NCBI RefSeq assembly: GCF_000208745.1
Contig: NC_030858.1
Location: forward strand, 35,980,486 to 36,044,485
Reading direction: 5' to 3'
DNA from: Theobroma cacao
Lineage: Eukaryota > Streptophyta > Magnoliopsida > Malvales > Malvaceae
DNA length: 64,000 nucleotides
Part shown: positions 40,208 to 55,394 of the stretch, piece after piece
Layout of the letters: the number at the start of each line of letters is the position of its first letter
How positions within the stretch are numbered: the first letter of the stretch is position 1
Notes under the pieces: model-generated
Seen by the model: the letters and a program-made list of their open reading frames with translations, nothing else
Told to the model about the DNA's origin: nothing
The model's database searches: none
Made by a program: the position numbers and the translations under genes

Positions 40208-42335
40208 GACCTAGGCTCCGCCGCAAAAAATGGATTATGCTGATGCTTAAGCGGTCGAGTCACAGAATTCATCATGACTGGGGCAAAGATTATTCCTGCA
40301 AGTTGTTGTCCTGATAAACTAAAGTAAATATATATTTAATTTAATTAAGTGAAATAAGAGGTTTACCTAATTTTGTTTTCATAGTGTTGGGGACTTTGGA
40401 GTTTGGATCACCACTTTACCTAATTTCTGATTTCTCATTTATCACTTTGAATTGAATCCAACTCCGTACCATTAAGTATTTTCTCATTTACCTAATTTTT
40501 TAGTAATAAAAAATTGTGTGGTGATTATCTGCATGAACATGGCCAAGTAATAATCACCCGCACTAGCTTCTATTGCTTGCAATAAATAATTATCAGTGCC
40601 AATCAACTTCATTTAATTAGGTAACCACTTGTTCGTTCCAAAAATTTGGACTCCAAGCTTAGTTTATTGAGTATTTATTAAAATTAATTAAGATTTTTTT
40701 ATATTAAATACAGTAATAGACCATTAATACAATGAATTTTTATCATATTAAATAATATTTTTTAATATGATAATTTAAAAATTTTAAAATACTCATTGAA
40801 ATACTCAAAAATGAATATTTATAAAATTTTGACAAAACTATCTTTTTGTTGTTACAGTAAAATTTTTATAAAATAATCCTCGATAAATTAATAATCTTGA
40901 TTAAATAATATTTTTTTCGATCTCGACCTGAAACCAACATGATAAATTAATAATTCGTTAAATTTAAAAAATAATACATTAAAAAAAAGATATTAGTCTC
41001 ACTTGATATATAAATTAATAATATTTTCATACATCAAAATTTTATATATATATACATGATTCAATTAAGAAGTTTTGTAAAATATGACTCTAATGTTACT
41101 TGTTTTTTCTTGAAATTGATGTCTCTTTGGATCTCATTTCTAACTTTTCTTAATATTGAGCAAACCACTCATAAAGTAACTTCTCTAGTTTCAGGAATTT
41201 TGCAATTTTGTATAGTTTGGCATCACCTTTTTCAATGTTTGTTGATAAATAGACCTCTTAATCATATTTGATATTATTACTTGACTTATTTACAAGTTAA
41301 ACTTTTCTGACACTCATTATTGTAATTGCTTTTGCGTGCAATTTGGATTTTCTATGTTGTACTCACAAAATACTTTGCGCATTTTATTTGTCATTGTTAA
41401 TTTCTTTATACCTTTGAGATGAAAAGCCATTGTATTTAGTTTTATCGTTTGTGATATTGTATGTTCTTTTTATAAATGTTTTTGTATGACTTAATGTTCA
41501 TGAAGTATGTTAATTAAGTATACATCAAGTGTGATTTTAGGTTGTTGCAAAAATGGATAGATTCATGACTTTTATTTAATAAGACTAATTACATTCATGA
41601 ATTTGTTTTGGTTAAACAAATACATAGAATAGTGATAATTCGTAATTGGTAATTAGGTAATATTCTTATAATCACAATATATAATACATGTATTAAGTTT
41701 TATATTTTTAAAATAAAAATATATTTGATAAATTAATTTTTTTATTAATTAATCATAAATTAATAAATTATTAATTATCGATTAAATTATATCTTAATTA
41801 ATTAATAAATTTTTATGATCCTAAAGATATTAATTTGTGGATGCTTTAGTGTATGTTCTAATTCCACAATATGCCATTGGCTAAAAAATTGTGGATTTTC
41901 GTGAGCCTACCCTTTCTAAAACATTACTTCTCTTCTATTAACTAATTTTCACTTTGGAATTATTTATGCAATGTACTAATAGGCCTTTTAATTATTGAAT
42001 ATTAATTTATATCATGACATTATCAACTACAGATGGCAACAACGCATATAGACACACACACATATTTTGTAGAAGAGTAATTATAGCCAAAATGAAAGAA
42101 GCAGCAGCTTTTGTTCCATTATGGTAGACAACAGAAAGAAAATCCAAATTCAAACAAGTGCAGCAGTTCAGATTTTTTTTTATTGACCAGCTGCATACTC
42201 GGACTGGCAGATTAAGAGGAAAAAGAAAGAGAAAGACAAGCAACAACTAGGAAGCAGTAGCTGCGGTGCCAAAGCCAAATGTATCATTTCTTATTTTTCT
42301 TGTTTTGTTTCTTGGGCAAAGCCTTATGCACCATT
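40208..42335. other. intergenic and 3' flank of copy H, no gene
   Basis: 40208-41040 is unrecognised AT-rich sequence after a contig join, with 'ctaggctccgccgc' at its start hinting at an hAT end. 41040-42335 is the AT-rich 3' flank shared with the other SDR genes. Confidence 0.5.
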
Positions 42336-44819
42336 TCAATATAGGGAATTAGCTTGGCTGTTCATCCCGAGCAAGGTCTCATGGTAGAAGAAGGCATTCA
42401 CTGACATGCCCCCATCGATGCAAAAAGTCTGCCCTGTTATATAAGAGGATGCTGGTAGACACAGGAATCCCACCAAGGATGACACTTCCTCTGGCTCTCC
42501 AATGCGTCCCATTGGAGTTCGAGAGATGATATTCTCTGAAAACTTTTGAATGTACTGCAAGCAAGGAGGACAACAATTATAGATACTGCTAATTAACAAC
42601 ACTTAAAATGTTATACAGTTTGAGGAACAAAAACTTGCATGCTCTAGTGTAACCTTTCCAGCATTTATGAGTTCTTGCCATATACTTTTTAATAATATGA
42701 AAATCCTAACAACCAATATACTTATTTGTTGTGATTTACTTCATAATTCTCCTTGGATATCCTTTTTGATTACTCTGAATGATATGATCATGCTTAACAT
42801 AAAGACTAAAAGCATTGGAGGAAAAATATATATTTTTACATCATCAGTGAGGGGAGTTCGGATGAACCAAGGTGCAACAGAGTTGACCCTTATGTTGTCC
42901 TTTGCCCACTCACATGCCAAGTATTTTGCAAGGTGGTTCATGGCTCCTGAAAACAATGGAATGGCAACCTAAATTCTCAATCTTGAACGATAACTCAACT
43001 ATATGCTTGCAATAAAGGTTTCATTTGCCAGGAAAATTATATATATATACACGCACATACCTTTTGTTGCTCCATATAAAGATCCAAAACTTACAGATAC
43101 CACACCAGCAATTGAAGAGAGAAAAACAATGCTTCCTGCACCTGAAGCTTTCAAAAGAGGATAGGCAAGTTGGCACAAGTTGTAAGCAGACTCAAAATTG
43201 GTCCCCATCATAAATGAGAAATCTTCAGTGGTGAAGTCTGGAGTCGGCTTTAAAATAGCTGTCCCCACATTGTTAACCTATAGCCACACCAATTTGGCAT
43301 TTATATTGATATTTGAGGATACTAGTTTGGCATTATTGCAATCACAAATGTCGTCTCATTAGCAAAACTCAGGAGTCGAGACACTATGCAGAATGAGAGT
43401 TCGATGAACTTTCAAAAAATAAAGTGAAGGAAAATGAAGGAGAGTAAAGAGAATGCTTAAGAGCAGCAAAGTGAAGAAAAAATAGAACAACTTCTTCATT
43501 CATATCAGTTTGCTACTTAAAGCTTAAGTACAGGGAATAAAAAAAGAACCATAAGACATGAAATTAGAAACTGACAACTACCCACTAAGTAAATTCAATA
43601 GATAATTGATCTATAATTCTAAGTGGTAGACTAACATGTGCCAAGTAGGATAATCAACAATAACTGACTGCAACATAAAAAATAAGACAAAACTTAAATG
43701 AGTCTTATGCACCAGCATGTAGTATCTGCTGGCTGCTCAGATAAACACTATCAACAACTAAAGAGATGCATTCCAACTTCAACAGAGTTACCAGAAAAAG
43801 AAAAGAATCAGAATGGATGTTTACTTACCAGGATGTTGAGTTTTCCTCCAAATTCAGAGGAGACAGTGTTTATTAGCTTCTCTCTTTGGGCCTGCGATGA
43901 TACATCACAGACTGAACCAGTAACCTGGAAACCCTTCGCTGCCCAGTCAAGTAAGCATTTGTTGAGGTCAGTTTCAGTCCGGGAGCATGTGTGTATTCTT
44001 GCTCTCAGTCCAGCTAATTCCTCTATGATAGCATGCCTGGTTGCAGTATTAATTTGTGATGAGTAAAATATTAGCTCCGTCTTGGCATAATCCAAGGAAA
44101 AGTAAATTAATCTCTTCACATCAGCATGTTAATTGTAATATAAGCCTTTAACAATTTCCCCTAGAATCTAATAAATGAAATCAAAATCGTCTTGGTGAAT
44201 CGACCATCACAGTCACTTTTAGCAATACAAAAATCTAATTCCTGTTTTTCCTTGATTTACAAAATCTTTTATCGAATATAATGATCTAATCAACAAAACA
44301 GATCACTTCATCGCTTCATACCAAGCGCCCCTAGTTAAAAAGTAACATCTTGTTAAAATGTATAAACAACAAAGCAAAATTTTTTATTTTTTGTTTTTGT
44401 TTTTGTTCCAGAACCTGTCTCAGGATTTTATTAACTTACTCGATCCACATAATGTTTATCGCATTCATAACTGTATAGTTCTGGGTATACATAAAAGGTT
44501 TTGTCATTGTCAGCAAACATATAACTAATTCTTAAGTTATTGTACCTAAGTGAATAGTCAATGAGAGAAGTAAAGGAGAAGACAATGTCAATGGCCTGAT
44601 ATATATGAACCGTCCACCAATTTCGAGTATATTATATATTGAAAGGTAAAGCAGCAAGAAACGAGGTGTAATATCAAATTTGCAAGAGCAGATGGTAAAA
44701 AGAAAGAGAGGGAGAAGAGAGAAAGAGAACCCGATTCCTTTGGTTCCACCAGTAACAAGTGCAGTCATGCCTTGAAGACTCCATCTGTTGTCCTTCCTAG
44801 AGTTATCTGCTTGAGCCAT
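42336..44819 (-). CDS. copy H: tropinone reductase-like SDR, intact
   Basis: Predicted NADPH-dependent short-chain reductase, 279 aa, probably cytosolic. Exons: 44731-44819, 43829-44036, 43061-43277, 42840-42946, 42336-42554, all GT-AG and in frame. It begins [18 protein letters not shown]. The cofactor loop TGGTKGIG is at 23-30, NNVG at 101-104, Asn126, Ser154 (FLSSIAG), Tyr167 and Lys171 (YGATK). The C-terminal tail after VDGG-type IDGGMSV is longer than in C or K and ends NSQANSLY. Exon lengths and motif order match the family exactly. It is the live twin of B. A TATA box lies 44-51 bases upstream of the ATG. Substrate unknown; tropinone itself is only the name-giving substrate of the family. 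Confidence 0.9.
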
Positions 44820-44862
44820 TCTTACTTCTCTCTCTCTCGGCTTGTAGTTGAGATATATTAAG

Positions 44863-44870
44863 TTTATATA
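44863..44870 (-). promoter_or_regulatory. TATA box of copy H
   Basis: The minus strand reads CTATATAAAC here, with TATATAAA at 44870-44863, about 44 bases before the ATG at 44819, and a CT/GA-rich leader between. Copy B has a TATATATA at the same place. Copies A and G do not. Confidence 0.5.
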
Positions 44871-44919
44871 GACAGTTTCTTCCCACGTAGGTCATTGCTG
44901 CCAAAAGATTCAATAGGAA

Positions 44920-46330
44920 ATTAAATGGGGAAAGGACAGCAGTTGAGTAGTTGTTTCCATAATGTGGTCACAATGAGTGGCAAAATGTTCACTCTCAAGC
45001 CAATTCTAGTTGAATTCTTTCTCATCCTAGATAACAACAAGGGCTTATTGTCAACAAAGAAAGATGAAGGTGTTGAGATCCCATTTTTGCTTGGTAATTC
45101 TATATACTAAACAGCTACATTAAACCTAGCTTTTAATTATCTAGAGGGGAATTTGGAGGTGGGGGAGGGGGTACGTGGTGAGAGTAGTTTTGTGCATGTT
45201 GGGCAGATTGCATGTAGGCGTGGATTTCAGGGCATGGTTTGGACTACATTTGGCACCTGTGACATAACACACAGCATGCCAAAAAAAAGGGCGGGATTGT
45301 AGCTGTACAGGTCTAGGAAGAGGGGTTTTGCAGTTGACACCTAAGTTTGGTTGCAGGTTGTATCTGCCAGCCTAGAGCAGGGGACTTAAGTTCAGGGAAT
45401 TGGAGGATTTTGGGGGCTTTCTCCTTAAAAAAAAAAAAAAATTGTTGGAGTTTAAAGGTCGTGGAAAATTAAAGCATTTAGATCATCTTTGATACTAGTA
45501 ATGACAAATTTTTTTCATAAAGTACAATCACTCTGGAGAAGAACATGGAAAAAGAAAAACAAAAAAAAAAAGCAGCTTAGAGTGCTACCCTGAACCGTCT
45601 TATTGACAAAAATAATCCTGACTACATATGTAATCCACTTTTTCTGAGAGAAATGAACTTGCATATACGGAGCTTAGGACTAAACAATGCTAAGCCTCCG
45701 TTAATTAGTTTAAGTAAATATATTTTGTCGAAGAGCGAACCCCAATGAGAGTTTCTTCGTACCCGAAAGGGATGTTATTGATTTTCTTGAGAAAGTGATG
45801 TGACTGTACACCAAGATTAATTTTAAAACATAGATGTTATATTAAAATGTATTCAGCTTATCATTAATCAATTGCATATTTCAAGCCAAAAAAAAAAAAA
45901 ACCTTCTTGTTCATTACGTTTGAAATATTGTTTGGAGAATATATTTATTGGACCAAACTCCATCAAATTGATTGTCTGCTCAGTCTTTACCTTAGTATAA
46001 TATAGCTCAGCTTCAACGTGGCTTCGGCACTGCACATTGATCGATGAATGGCACGAGGGTTTCTCGAGTTATCGTCATGGGATTCAATATTAGTTTAAGT
46101 AAATGGGAAAAGGACAGCAGTTGAGTAGTTGTTTCCATAATGCGGTCACAATGAGTGGCAAAATGTTCACTCTCAAGCCAATTCTAGATGAATTCTTTCT
46201 CATCCTAGATAACAACAAGGGCTTATCGTCAACAAAGAAAGATGAAGGTGTTGAGATCCCGTTTTTGCTTGGTAATTCTATATACTAAACGGCTACATTA
46301 AACCTAGCTTTTAATTATCTAGAGTTAACA
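44920..46330. repeat. duplicated 200-bp upstream module flanking a 1-kb insert
   Basis: 44920-45135 and 46100-46325 are direct repeats (about 98% alike by eye) starting 'atgggaaaaggacagcagt'. The same module lies upstream of copies A, B and G, so it is SDR promoter-side sequence. The insert between is more GC-rich at 45140-45425 and ends in a run of A at 45427-45441, as a retroposed sequence would. Each repeat holds a 61-codon frame that I consider accidental. Confidence 0.65.
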
Positions 46331-49300
46331 AATTACTAGAGAGTAACTCCAAATTAAGAAGTCCATGATCCATACATATAGGGCATTACTAATTACTCAA
46401 CAATTAGGTAGTTAGTTGATTTTTTTTCCTGAGTAAAATTAAAAGGAAAGGGAGTAGAATAATTAATCGACTGTTAAGTTAAGTTTTCGTTGTTTAAGTA
46501 AATGTTCAACAATATATATATATATATCATATAGGAAAGTTGTTAATTCAGTGCACTTAATCTATGATTATACTGATCATATACTTTAAGGTTAATAATT
46601 TCTCGTACCTCCAAAATTTATCCCCCAATGAGGTCATGTATTGCTTTATCAACTTGCTACAGCCTGTCCATATTTATCTCCTTCTCCACAACTCTGTTTA
46701 TTCTTTGATGGGTCACCTGTTGAAACTGCCTCTAGACTTAGCTGTTTTTTAGCAATTTAATATTATATCTGTATGTCAGAGCACCAACTCCAAAAGCTAT
46801 AGATAGTGAATAACATATATACCCTTCACAATATATTGAATTAATTTTTTGTATCTATCTGTGTATCTATCTATATATTCTTATTAACCTTCAATTCTTT
46901 TAAAGTAAATTATTCACAAAAAATTTAAATTTTAGTTATATAAAAAAATTAGAATTTTTATTTCATTGAATCCATCAAAAATTTACTCACGAGATTTTGC
47001 ATGGCTGATGAGTTTTAATAGCAATATCTATGTTCAATCAAGGACACATAACTGACTTTTTCCATGTATGGATGGTTAGCACATGAGGTTAGGGTATGAA
47101 CCCATTTTGTATATTTGTACATTTTATCTTTTATTTAATTTTTTTCTATTAAATTCATATTATATCTTGATACATATAATTTGTGCTAAGAGTGATAGGA
47201 CATAACATATAATTTAATACGATCACTACAACAAATTTGATTTAAAACAGTACATTTTTAAAATGTGCTACTAAAAATATTTTCAAAAAATCTTTGTGTA
47301 TGAAGGGTATATTTGAAAAGAACCCTTAATAAAAAATGGCAATTGCTAATAAACAATTATGCCAAATTCAAAACAATCAAACAAGGACTAGAAAACCGTG
47401 CCATAAGTGCCTAACCAAGCTTTAACAGGTTAATTAGCTTGTTCCTGGTATCAAAGGTTACATGGAACATGTTATGCAAACCGAAAAAGATATGGTGGAT
47501 TAGGAATATCTAACTTTAGCTATAAAATTTGGCACTCCTTGCGAAATGATGGTGGCAATATGGCACAAAAAGTGATGTTCTCTAGAGATGCTTAATAATG
47601 AAAAAATATGGCAATGATCAATCTAATTGGCTTCATCCATTGCTCGGCCTTCTAAAATGTCATCGGCTTAGCCAAGCGTTGTCTATTAAATTCAGATTAT
47701 ATCTTGATACATATAATTTGTTTTAAAAGTGATAGGAAATAACATATAATTTAATACAATAAGGGAACACATTTGTTTAGAAAGTCATAATGAATGAGGA
47801 TTTATATAAATGGTAGAATATTTATATTTTTAAACAATTAAATGATCAATCAAATGATAATAATATATATTAAAAAAGAAACATGAGGTGATTAGCAATC
47901 AACATTTCACTAAAAAAAATCAATTGTTTCCAATAATAAGTAATAAAAAGTTTACTATATGTTGTAATCAATCAAAACTATTTCATTTATACACTTTGTG
48001 AAAGTGGATTAGTAATTAATGAATATTAATATTTACTAAGATTGATAGTTAATATTTTCTAATTAGTGGCTAGAAAATTAGGTTTTAAGCTTAATACGTT
48101 ATGAATAATTAATTGATGATATGTCTTAATGAATGATTAAATTTTGACTTATATCATTTTTCCAATAAAGTAAGAAAGTATTGGTTGTTGAACGGATATA
48201 TGTCAAAATCAATGTGTTTTCTCCTTTTTACTTTTATAATCTTAAAATGTATATAATTAGTTATAGTATACTGTTTTCTACAAAGATTTTCTTTTGGATA
48301 AAAAAATTATTTAATTTTAGCACTTTTCATAAAATTTATATCCTTTTTTTAGTAAAATGCACCAATCATCAGTATTTTTGTATAATATTTTATGTCATAT
48401 GCCATGTTAAAACACTCAATCTTTGGATCCACAATTTTTTTTAAAAATAATTCCAAATTCATTTACATTCAATAATCATTAAAAAATTAAAAAATTAACG
48501 AAATATATCACCTCAACAGCTTGTGAACTTCCATGTAATATAAATCTCAACCCAAAAATATCAAAAAAGTACACCGATTTTTTTTCACAAGAAGAGGCCC
48601 ATATATTTACATTGCATGAGACCAAGAAGGTGCAATAGGGTCCACAATGTGTCTAAGAAAGTATAGTAGGTCCCAATATGTGTTATATAAATATATAAAT
48701 ATATGCAATTTTAACAATTTTAACACAACATGAGGTACATGAGGCAATAGTTACAGAGAGAATTATTTCTAAAATGTGTAGTCTATTCACCGGGATATTC
48801 ATGGCTTTTTTGGAAGATGGATAGAGTTGATAATCGTTTTATGGTGCAATCATTTAGAGTAACATATGATTAGGGGTATATATTGTACTATTTAATGAAT
48901 ACATCATTGTCAAAAAAATTCCAATCTCTCTTTTTGTTGGCCTATATATGTCCTAATTCCACATAAAGCTATTGGCTAAATAATGTGGATTTTGGGAGCC
49001 TACCTTTTCTAAAACATTACTTCACTTGTATTAACTAATTTTCACTTAATGTCTTATTTCTCTTTGGATTTATTCATCCAATGTACACATAGGTCTTTTA
49101 ATTCTTGAAGATTAATCTATATCATGGCATTATCGACTACAGATGGCAACAATATATATACATGTATATAGAAGAGTAATTATAGCAAAAACGAAAGAAG
49201 CAGCAGCTTTTGTTTCATTTTTGGTGGACAACAGAAAGGAAATCCAAATTCAAACACGGGCAGCAGTTCAGAATTTTTTTTTTTATTGAGTAGCTACATA

Positions 49301-49431
49301 CTCAGACAGGCAGATTATGAGGGAAAAGAAAGAGAAAGACTAGCAACAACTAGGAAGCTGTAGCTGAGGTGCCAAATGCAACATTTCTTATTTTGTTGTT
49401 TTGTTTTTTGGACAAAGCCTTATGCAGCATT
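46331..49431. other. intergenic, LINE scrap and 3' flank of copy I
   Basis: 47290-47680 repeats 27290-27660, the left end of the LINE relic with its upstream TIR-like scrap. 48440-48860 resembles 6880-7190. 48930-49431 is the shortened AT-rich 3' flank. No intact gene. Confidence 0.5.
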
Positions 49432-51440
<2,009 letters not shown>

Positions 51441-52600
51441 TTCCTCTTCTCTTGATCTCTTGCCTGCCAAACTAGGAATTAATGTGTTTATGGATAGCCT
51501 TCTTTCAGCAGTTCTTTGTGGCTAAAGTTTGAACGAAATCAAGTGGAGACAAAAGAAGGATAATGCTATTTCAACCATTATTGATGTTATAGTTTCTCTT
51601 TTATTTGTGGTAATTATATTCAATTATTTTATCGTTGAATTTACAATAATTTTTAATTTCATAGATATAAGTCCAATTCTTTTGCCCTTTTCGAAGGGTT
51701 AAAAGATTGGGTTCCTTTTATTTCAATATGGACAAAATACATATTAGACTTTTTCTTGTTTTTTGTCCTTTTTCTCCTCTTTGGAGGATTAGAGATGGGG
51801 TCCTTTTCATTTCAAGAAGAAAATCTGGCATCCTTACGAGAAAGAAAATAGAATCTGGCATTTATAGGACACCACAATGGTTTATTACTAGAGTTCAAAG
51901 ACGGAATAATTTTCTGTACCATCTCTCAATAAAATCATTGCTAGTATAATTAGACAATTGACACTGTTGAAGAAATCTTGATTACTATACAAGATCCAAT
52001 CCTTACAATTTTACCTAATGAATTAGACACTAAATCTTGGTGCCAGCTAATTAAACCACCTTTTGTGCACGTTTCACAGAGGAATTTCCATTCCAGTATC
52101 AAGCACTGGGACTGAAATTGAATAGAATTCTAGGATAATGAACGTTTCAGTGCTATCACTGATTGCTCGTCCAAAGATGTTTGCCTTGAAGCCCAAGGGC
52201 TAGCAATTAAGCTCCCATGAACTTTTAATGAAGGAACAAGTTACAAAGAAAAGCCAAACATCTACTTGCTTGTATATATGACTCTCGAGTAAAAGGAAAG
52301 AGTAAGAAAAGAAAGAATAAATGAGTAGCCACACAAATATGATTGACATTTAATGCCTTAAAATAGGACAACAGGAATCGAAAGCAAGGAACTGACAACT
52401 AACAAATTAGCAAATATGATCCTATATGTTGCTGTGCCACAATAAGATGACTGAAAGTGGTAGTGAAGATCATCAATTATTATATCTAAAAAGTTACAGA
52501 TATAGGCTGTAGATTATACTTTAATCTTCTTGTTGCTTTAATCTCTTTATAAACATGTGAAATTTTACAAAAATTTTCTTTAATTTTATTTTTTAAGTAG
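51441..52600. other. 5' flank of copy I and start of the D/J-type block, no gene
   Basis: 52150-52265 resembles the sequence left of copy E ('ttgaagcccaagg'), and 52267-52560 matches 20206-20480. A plus-strand frame at 51707-51949 resembles no known protein. Confidence 0.5.
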
Positions 52601-52604
52601 CTGA

Positions 52605-52971
52605 TATAATGACCAAGACACTGCCAAAGCCAAGATTTGAGTCTTAGAAGCAAACTCAGTGTATATGCAAGTATTAAGGAGGAGTGTTAAGTTAATACTT
52701 GCATGATATTGTACACTTGTCAAGCTTTTGTTATACTTTGCTTCATTGTACTGGTCATTAATCATGCATGTTTTCTGTTAATTCCCTCTCCTACGTGTAT
52801 AGCTGCATGAGTTTGTTGTCTTTATGCCATAAATGTTACAAGTGCTAATCATGCCTACTGTATATTTAACTTGTACTTCAATCTTATCAATGAAGCATGT
52901 TTTACAGTTTCTTGTAACCATCGACAGTCTTTCTTTCAAGTTTTGTAAGTCTCTGTTTTAGTTTTATAACA
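52605..52971 (+). mobile_element. Copia 3' end: RNase H tail, polypurine tract, LTR
   Basis: 52608-52670 translates to a tail with TKTLPKPRFES, the usual end of Copia RNase H. A polypurine tract (AAGGAGGAG) ends at 52684. An LTR of about 287 bp runs from TGTTAAG at 52685 to TATAACA at 52971. Its sequence is related to the solo LTR in D and J. The upstream element body is gone. Confidence 0.65.
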
Positions 52972-53018
52972 GAGCATCTTTGCCATCTTGTTTTCTATTA
53001 TAGACTAGAAATATATCA

Positions 53019-53195
53019 TCTGATTGAAAAGAAAGGAGACTCTGCTCGCTAGTGTTATGATTAAATCAGTAGTATCAAGCATGCAAAGAAGAAGATGTAA
53101 AACAAAATAAAACAGAGGAGCTTGGTTAATATTGATCATATCCATTAACTAAAGAAAGATACATGAATATATACATTAGATGCATGGTTAACACA
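53019..53195 (-). pseudogene. third copy of the D/J exon 2-LTR junction
   Basis: The run 'ttgaaaagaaaggagactct' is SDR exon 2, followed by GCTAG and then the first 140 bases of the same solo LTR (from TG at 53053). It stops at 53195. It must derive from D or J after the LTR had inserted. Confidence 0.75.
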
Positions 53196-53499
53196 AATAA
53201 AACATGATACTGATGTAACACAAATAACACAAATGAATATATACATTGGTTAATATTTATTTTTAGTCAAATAGATTTTTATAATTAATGATTAACTTAT
53301 AATTGTCATTAATTAAAATATCACTTATTATTTTATATTCACGTGATACTGACGTGACATTGATGTAAATGGTGAAAATATTATATAATACTGTTAGCAT
53401 GTCATATTAGTATATTATGTTATTATTTATTACAACATATCAGTATATCACATGACATCGAATGAAAAGTGATATTTTGATTAATAAGAATTAATAATA

Positions 53500-53880
53500 A
53501 AAATTTATTTGGCTCAAAATAAAAAAATAAAAACTTAATTATTTAATTAAATTTTTTGAATAATTCAAGATTTTTTAAGTTTAAAATAGACCTTGGCATG
53601 TCAAATTAAATCACTTGCTATCCTTGGCTAAAGAAAATGAATGCAAATATACAATGCATTCGGTAGCTTAAAAATAATGGAAGAGAGANGATTACATAAT
53701 ATATAATAAAAAAATAAAAACTTAATTATTTAATTAAATTTTTTGAATAATTCAAGATTTTTTAAGTTTAAAATAGACCTTGGCATGTCAAATTAAATCA
53801 CTTGCTATCCTTGGCTAAAGAAAATGAATGCAAATATACAATGCATTCGGTAGCTTAAAAATAATGGAAGAGAGAGAAAG
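53500..53880. repeat. direct duplicate of about 170 bp around an N
   Basis: Sequence ending at the N at 53689 ('ttcggtagcttaaaaataat' and the 150 bases before it) is repeated immediately after, at 53708-53875, with no visible difference. This is best read as overlapping contig ends left unmerged. Confidence 0.7.
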
Positions 53881-53995
53881 AAAGAAATTCAAAGGCGCTT
53901 TCAATTTCTTAGTTGTAATCACATGCCCCACCACTTTGTTTTGCCAGTTTCGTACAATAATTCAGCAAGTAGATGATCAGCCTTGCAATGCTTTT

Positions 53996-55394
53996 TCATG
54001 CATATGGGAAGGAGAAGCCATTCACGTCACCCCTCCATCAACACAAATAATCCGTCCTGCTATGTAACAGGCTACCGATAGGCATAGGAATGCCACCAAG
54101 GAAGACACTTCTTTAGGCTCTCCAATCCGTCCCAAAGGAGTTCTTGAGATTACAGATTTCAGACATTTTTTCTTCTTCGAAAGCCTGCAAGGGAGAGGAA
54201 CAAAGTTTGAGATTATAATTTGCCTGATCTAGAATTTTTCACTGGTGGATTAATTTATGCTACATATAAATGGCACATTAATTAGAAAATTGATCTTATT
54301 ACAGCTTTGGTAAGAGGGGTTCTAATGAACGCTGGCGCAACACAATTAGTCCTTATATTGTCTTTTGGCCACTCACAAGCTAAAGTCTTTGCAAGTTGGT
54401 TCAATGCTCCTGCAGATTGGGAGGATCACACCCTTTTGAGGCATTTTTTTTTTCAATTTAGAACGCCATATTTGTTGCAAAATTATGGATGTAAAAGAAT
54501 CTACCTTTGGCTGCACTATAGAAGGATCCACCTATATTTATTGATATAACAGCAGCCATTGAAGATACGAAAACAACGCTTCCTGCTCCCGGAGCTTTCA
54601 GATCAAGGGGATGTGAAAATTGGCACAGATGAGATGCAGATTCGAAATTCGCACTCGTTAGAGTTGAGAACTCTTCAGCGGTGAACTCCACAGTTGGCTT
54701 CCATAAATATACTCCGACATTGTTTATCTAGAGACAGAAAACTGGCATATATAAGAACCTAATTCCACCATGTAGAAGTTTTCTGAATCTGAGCAAATCT
54801 AGTTGGACTTACGAGGATGTCAAGTTTCTCATTGAAAAGAAAGGAGACTGTGCTCACTAGTGTTATGATTAAATCAATACGGTGGAATCATGCATGCAGA
54901 GAAGAAGATGTAAAACAAAATAAAACAGAGGAGCTTGGTTAATATTGATCATATCCATTAACTAAAGAAAGATACATGAATATATACATTAGATGCATGG
55001 TTAACACTTGTACAAAACTACCAAGCGTTTAACATAGGATTAAGATAAGCATGCAATGCTTACACGTTCAAGGACATGTAGCAGCAACCAAGACTCTGGC
55101 TTATGAAACCAGTATAAGGAAGCAAAACGGACACTTGTCCAAAACTTAGTTAAATAGAAAAACAACACTCAAGCTAGTTTTATCTCAACAACTAGCTTTT
55201 CTCGTTGTGCTCGGGATGAAACATCACAGACTGAGCCTGAGACTTGGAAGCCTTCTTCTCCCATACACTTAAACATTCTTTAAGTTGTGTTTCAGTCGAG
55301 AGCATGTATGTATCCCGGCCCCAAACGTTGCCAATTCCACCACAATGGCATACCATCTGCTGCTGTTCTTCTTTCTTCTCTCTGCCTCAGCCAT
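53996..55394 (-). pseudogene. copy J: SDR pseudogene, twin of D
   Basis: The same structure as D: start at 55394 (MAEAERRKKNSSRW joined directly to YAIVVEL), lost cofactor loop and intron 1, one-base shift in exon 2 after CSR, the solo LTR at 54861-55190, open exons 3 and 4, shifted exon 5. Only a few point changes separate it from D (for example TSANFES in place of TNTNFES). It cannot encode a reductase. Confidence 0.88.
54861..55190 (-). mobile_element. solo LTR in exon 2 of copy J
   Basis: 330 bp, TGTT...AACA ends, with perfect ACTAG duplications at 54856-54860 and 55191-55195. It is the orthologous insertion to that in D. Confidence 0.9.

Noticed and set aside
44925..45110. 61-codon frame repeated at 46103-46288
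   Set aside because: It is part of the SDR upstream module and is broken in the copies upstream of A, B and G.
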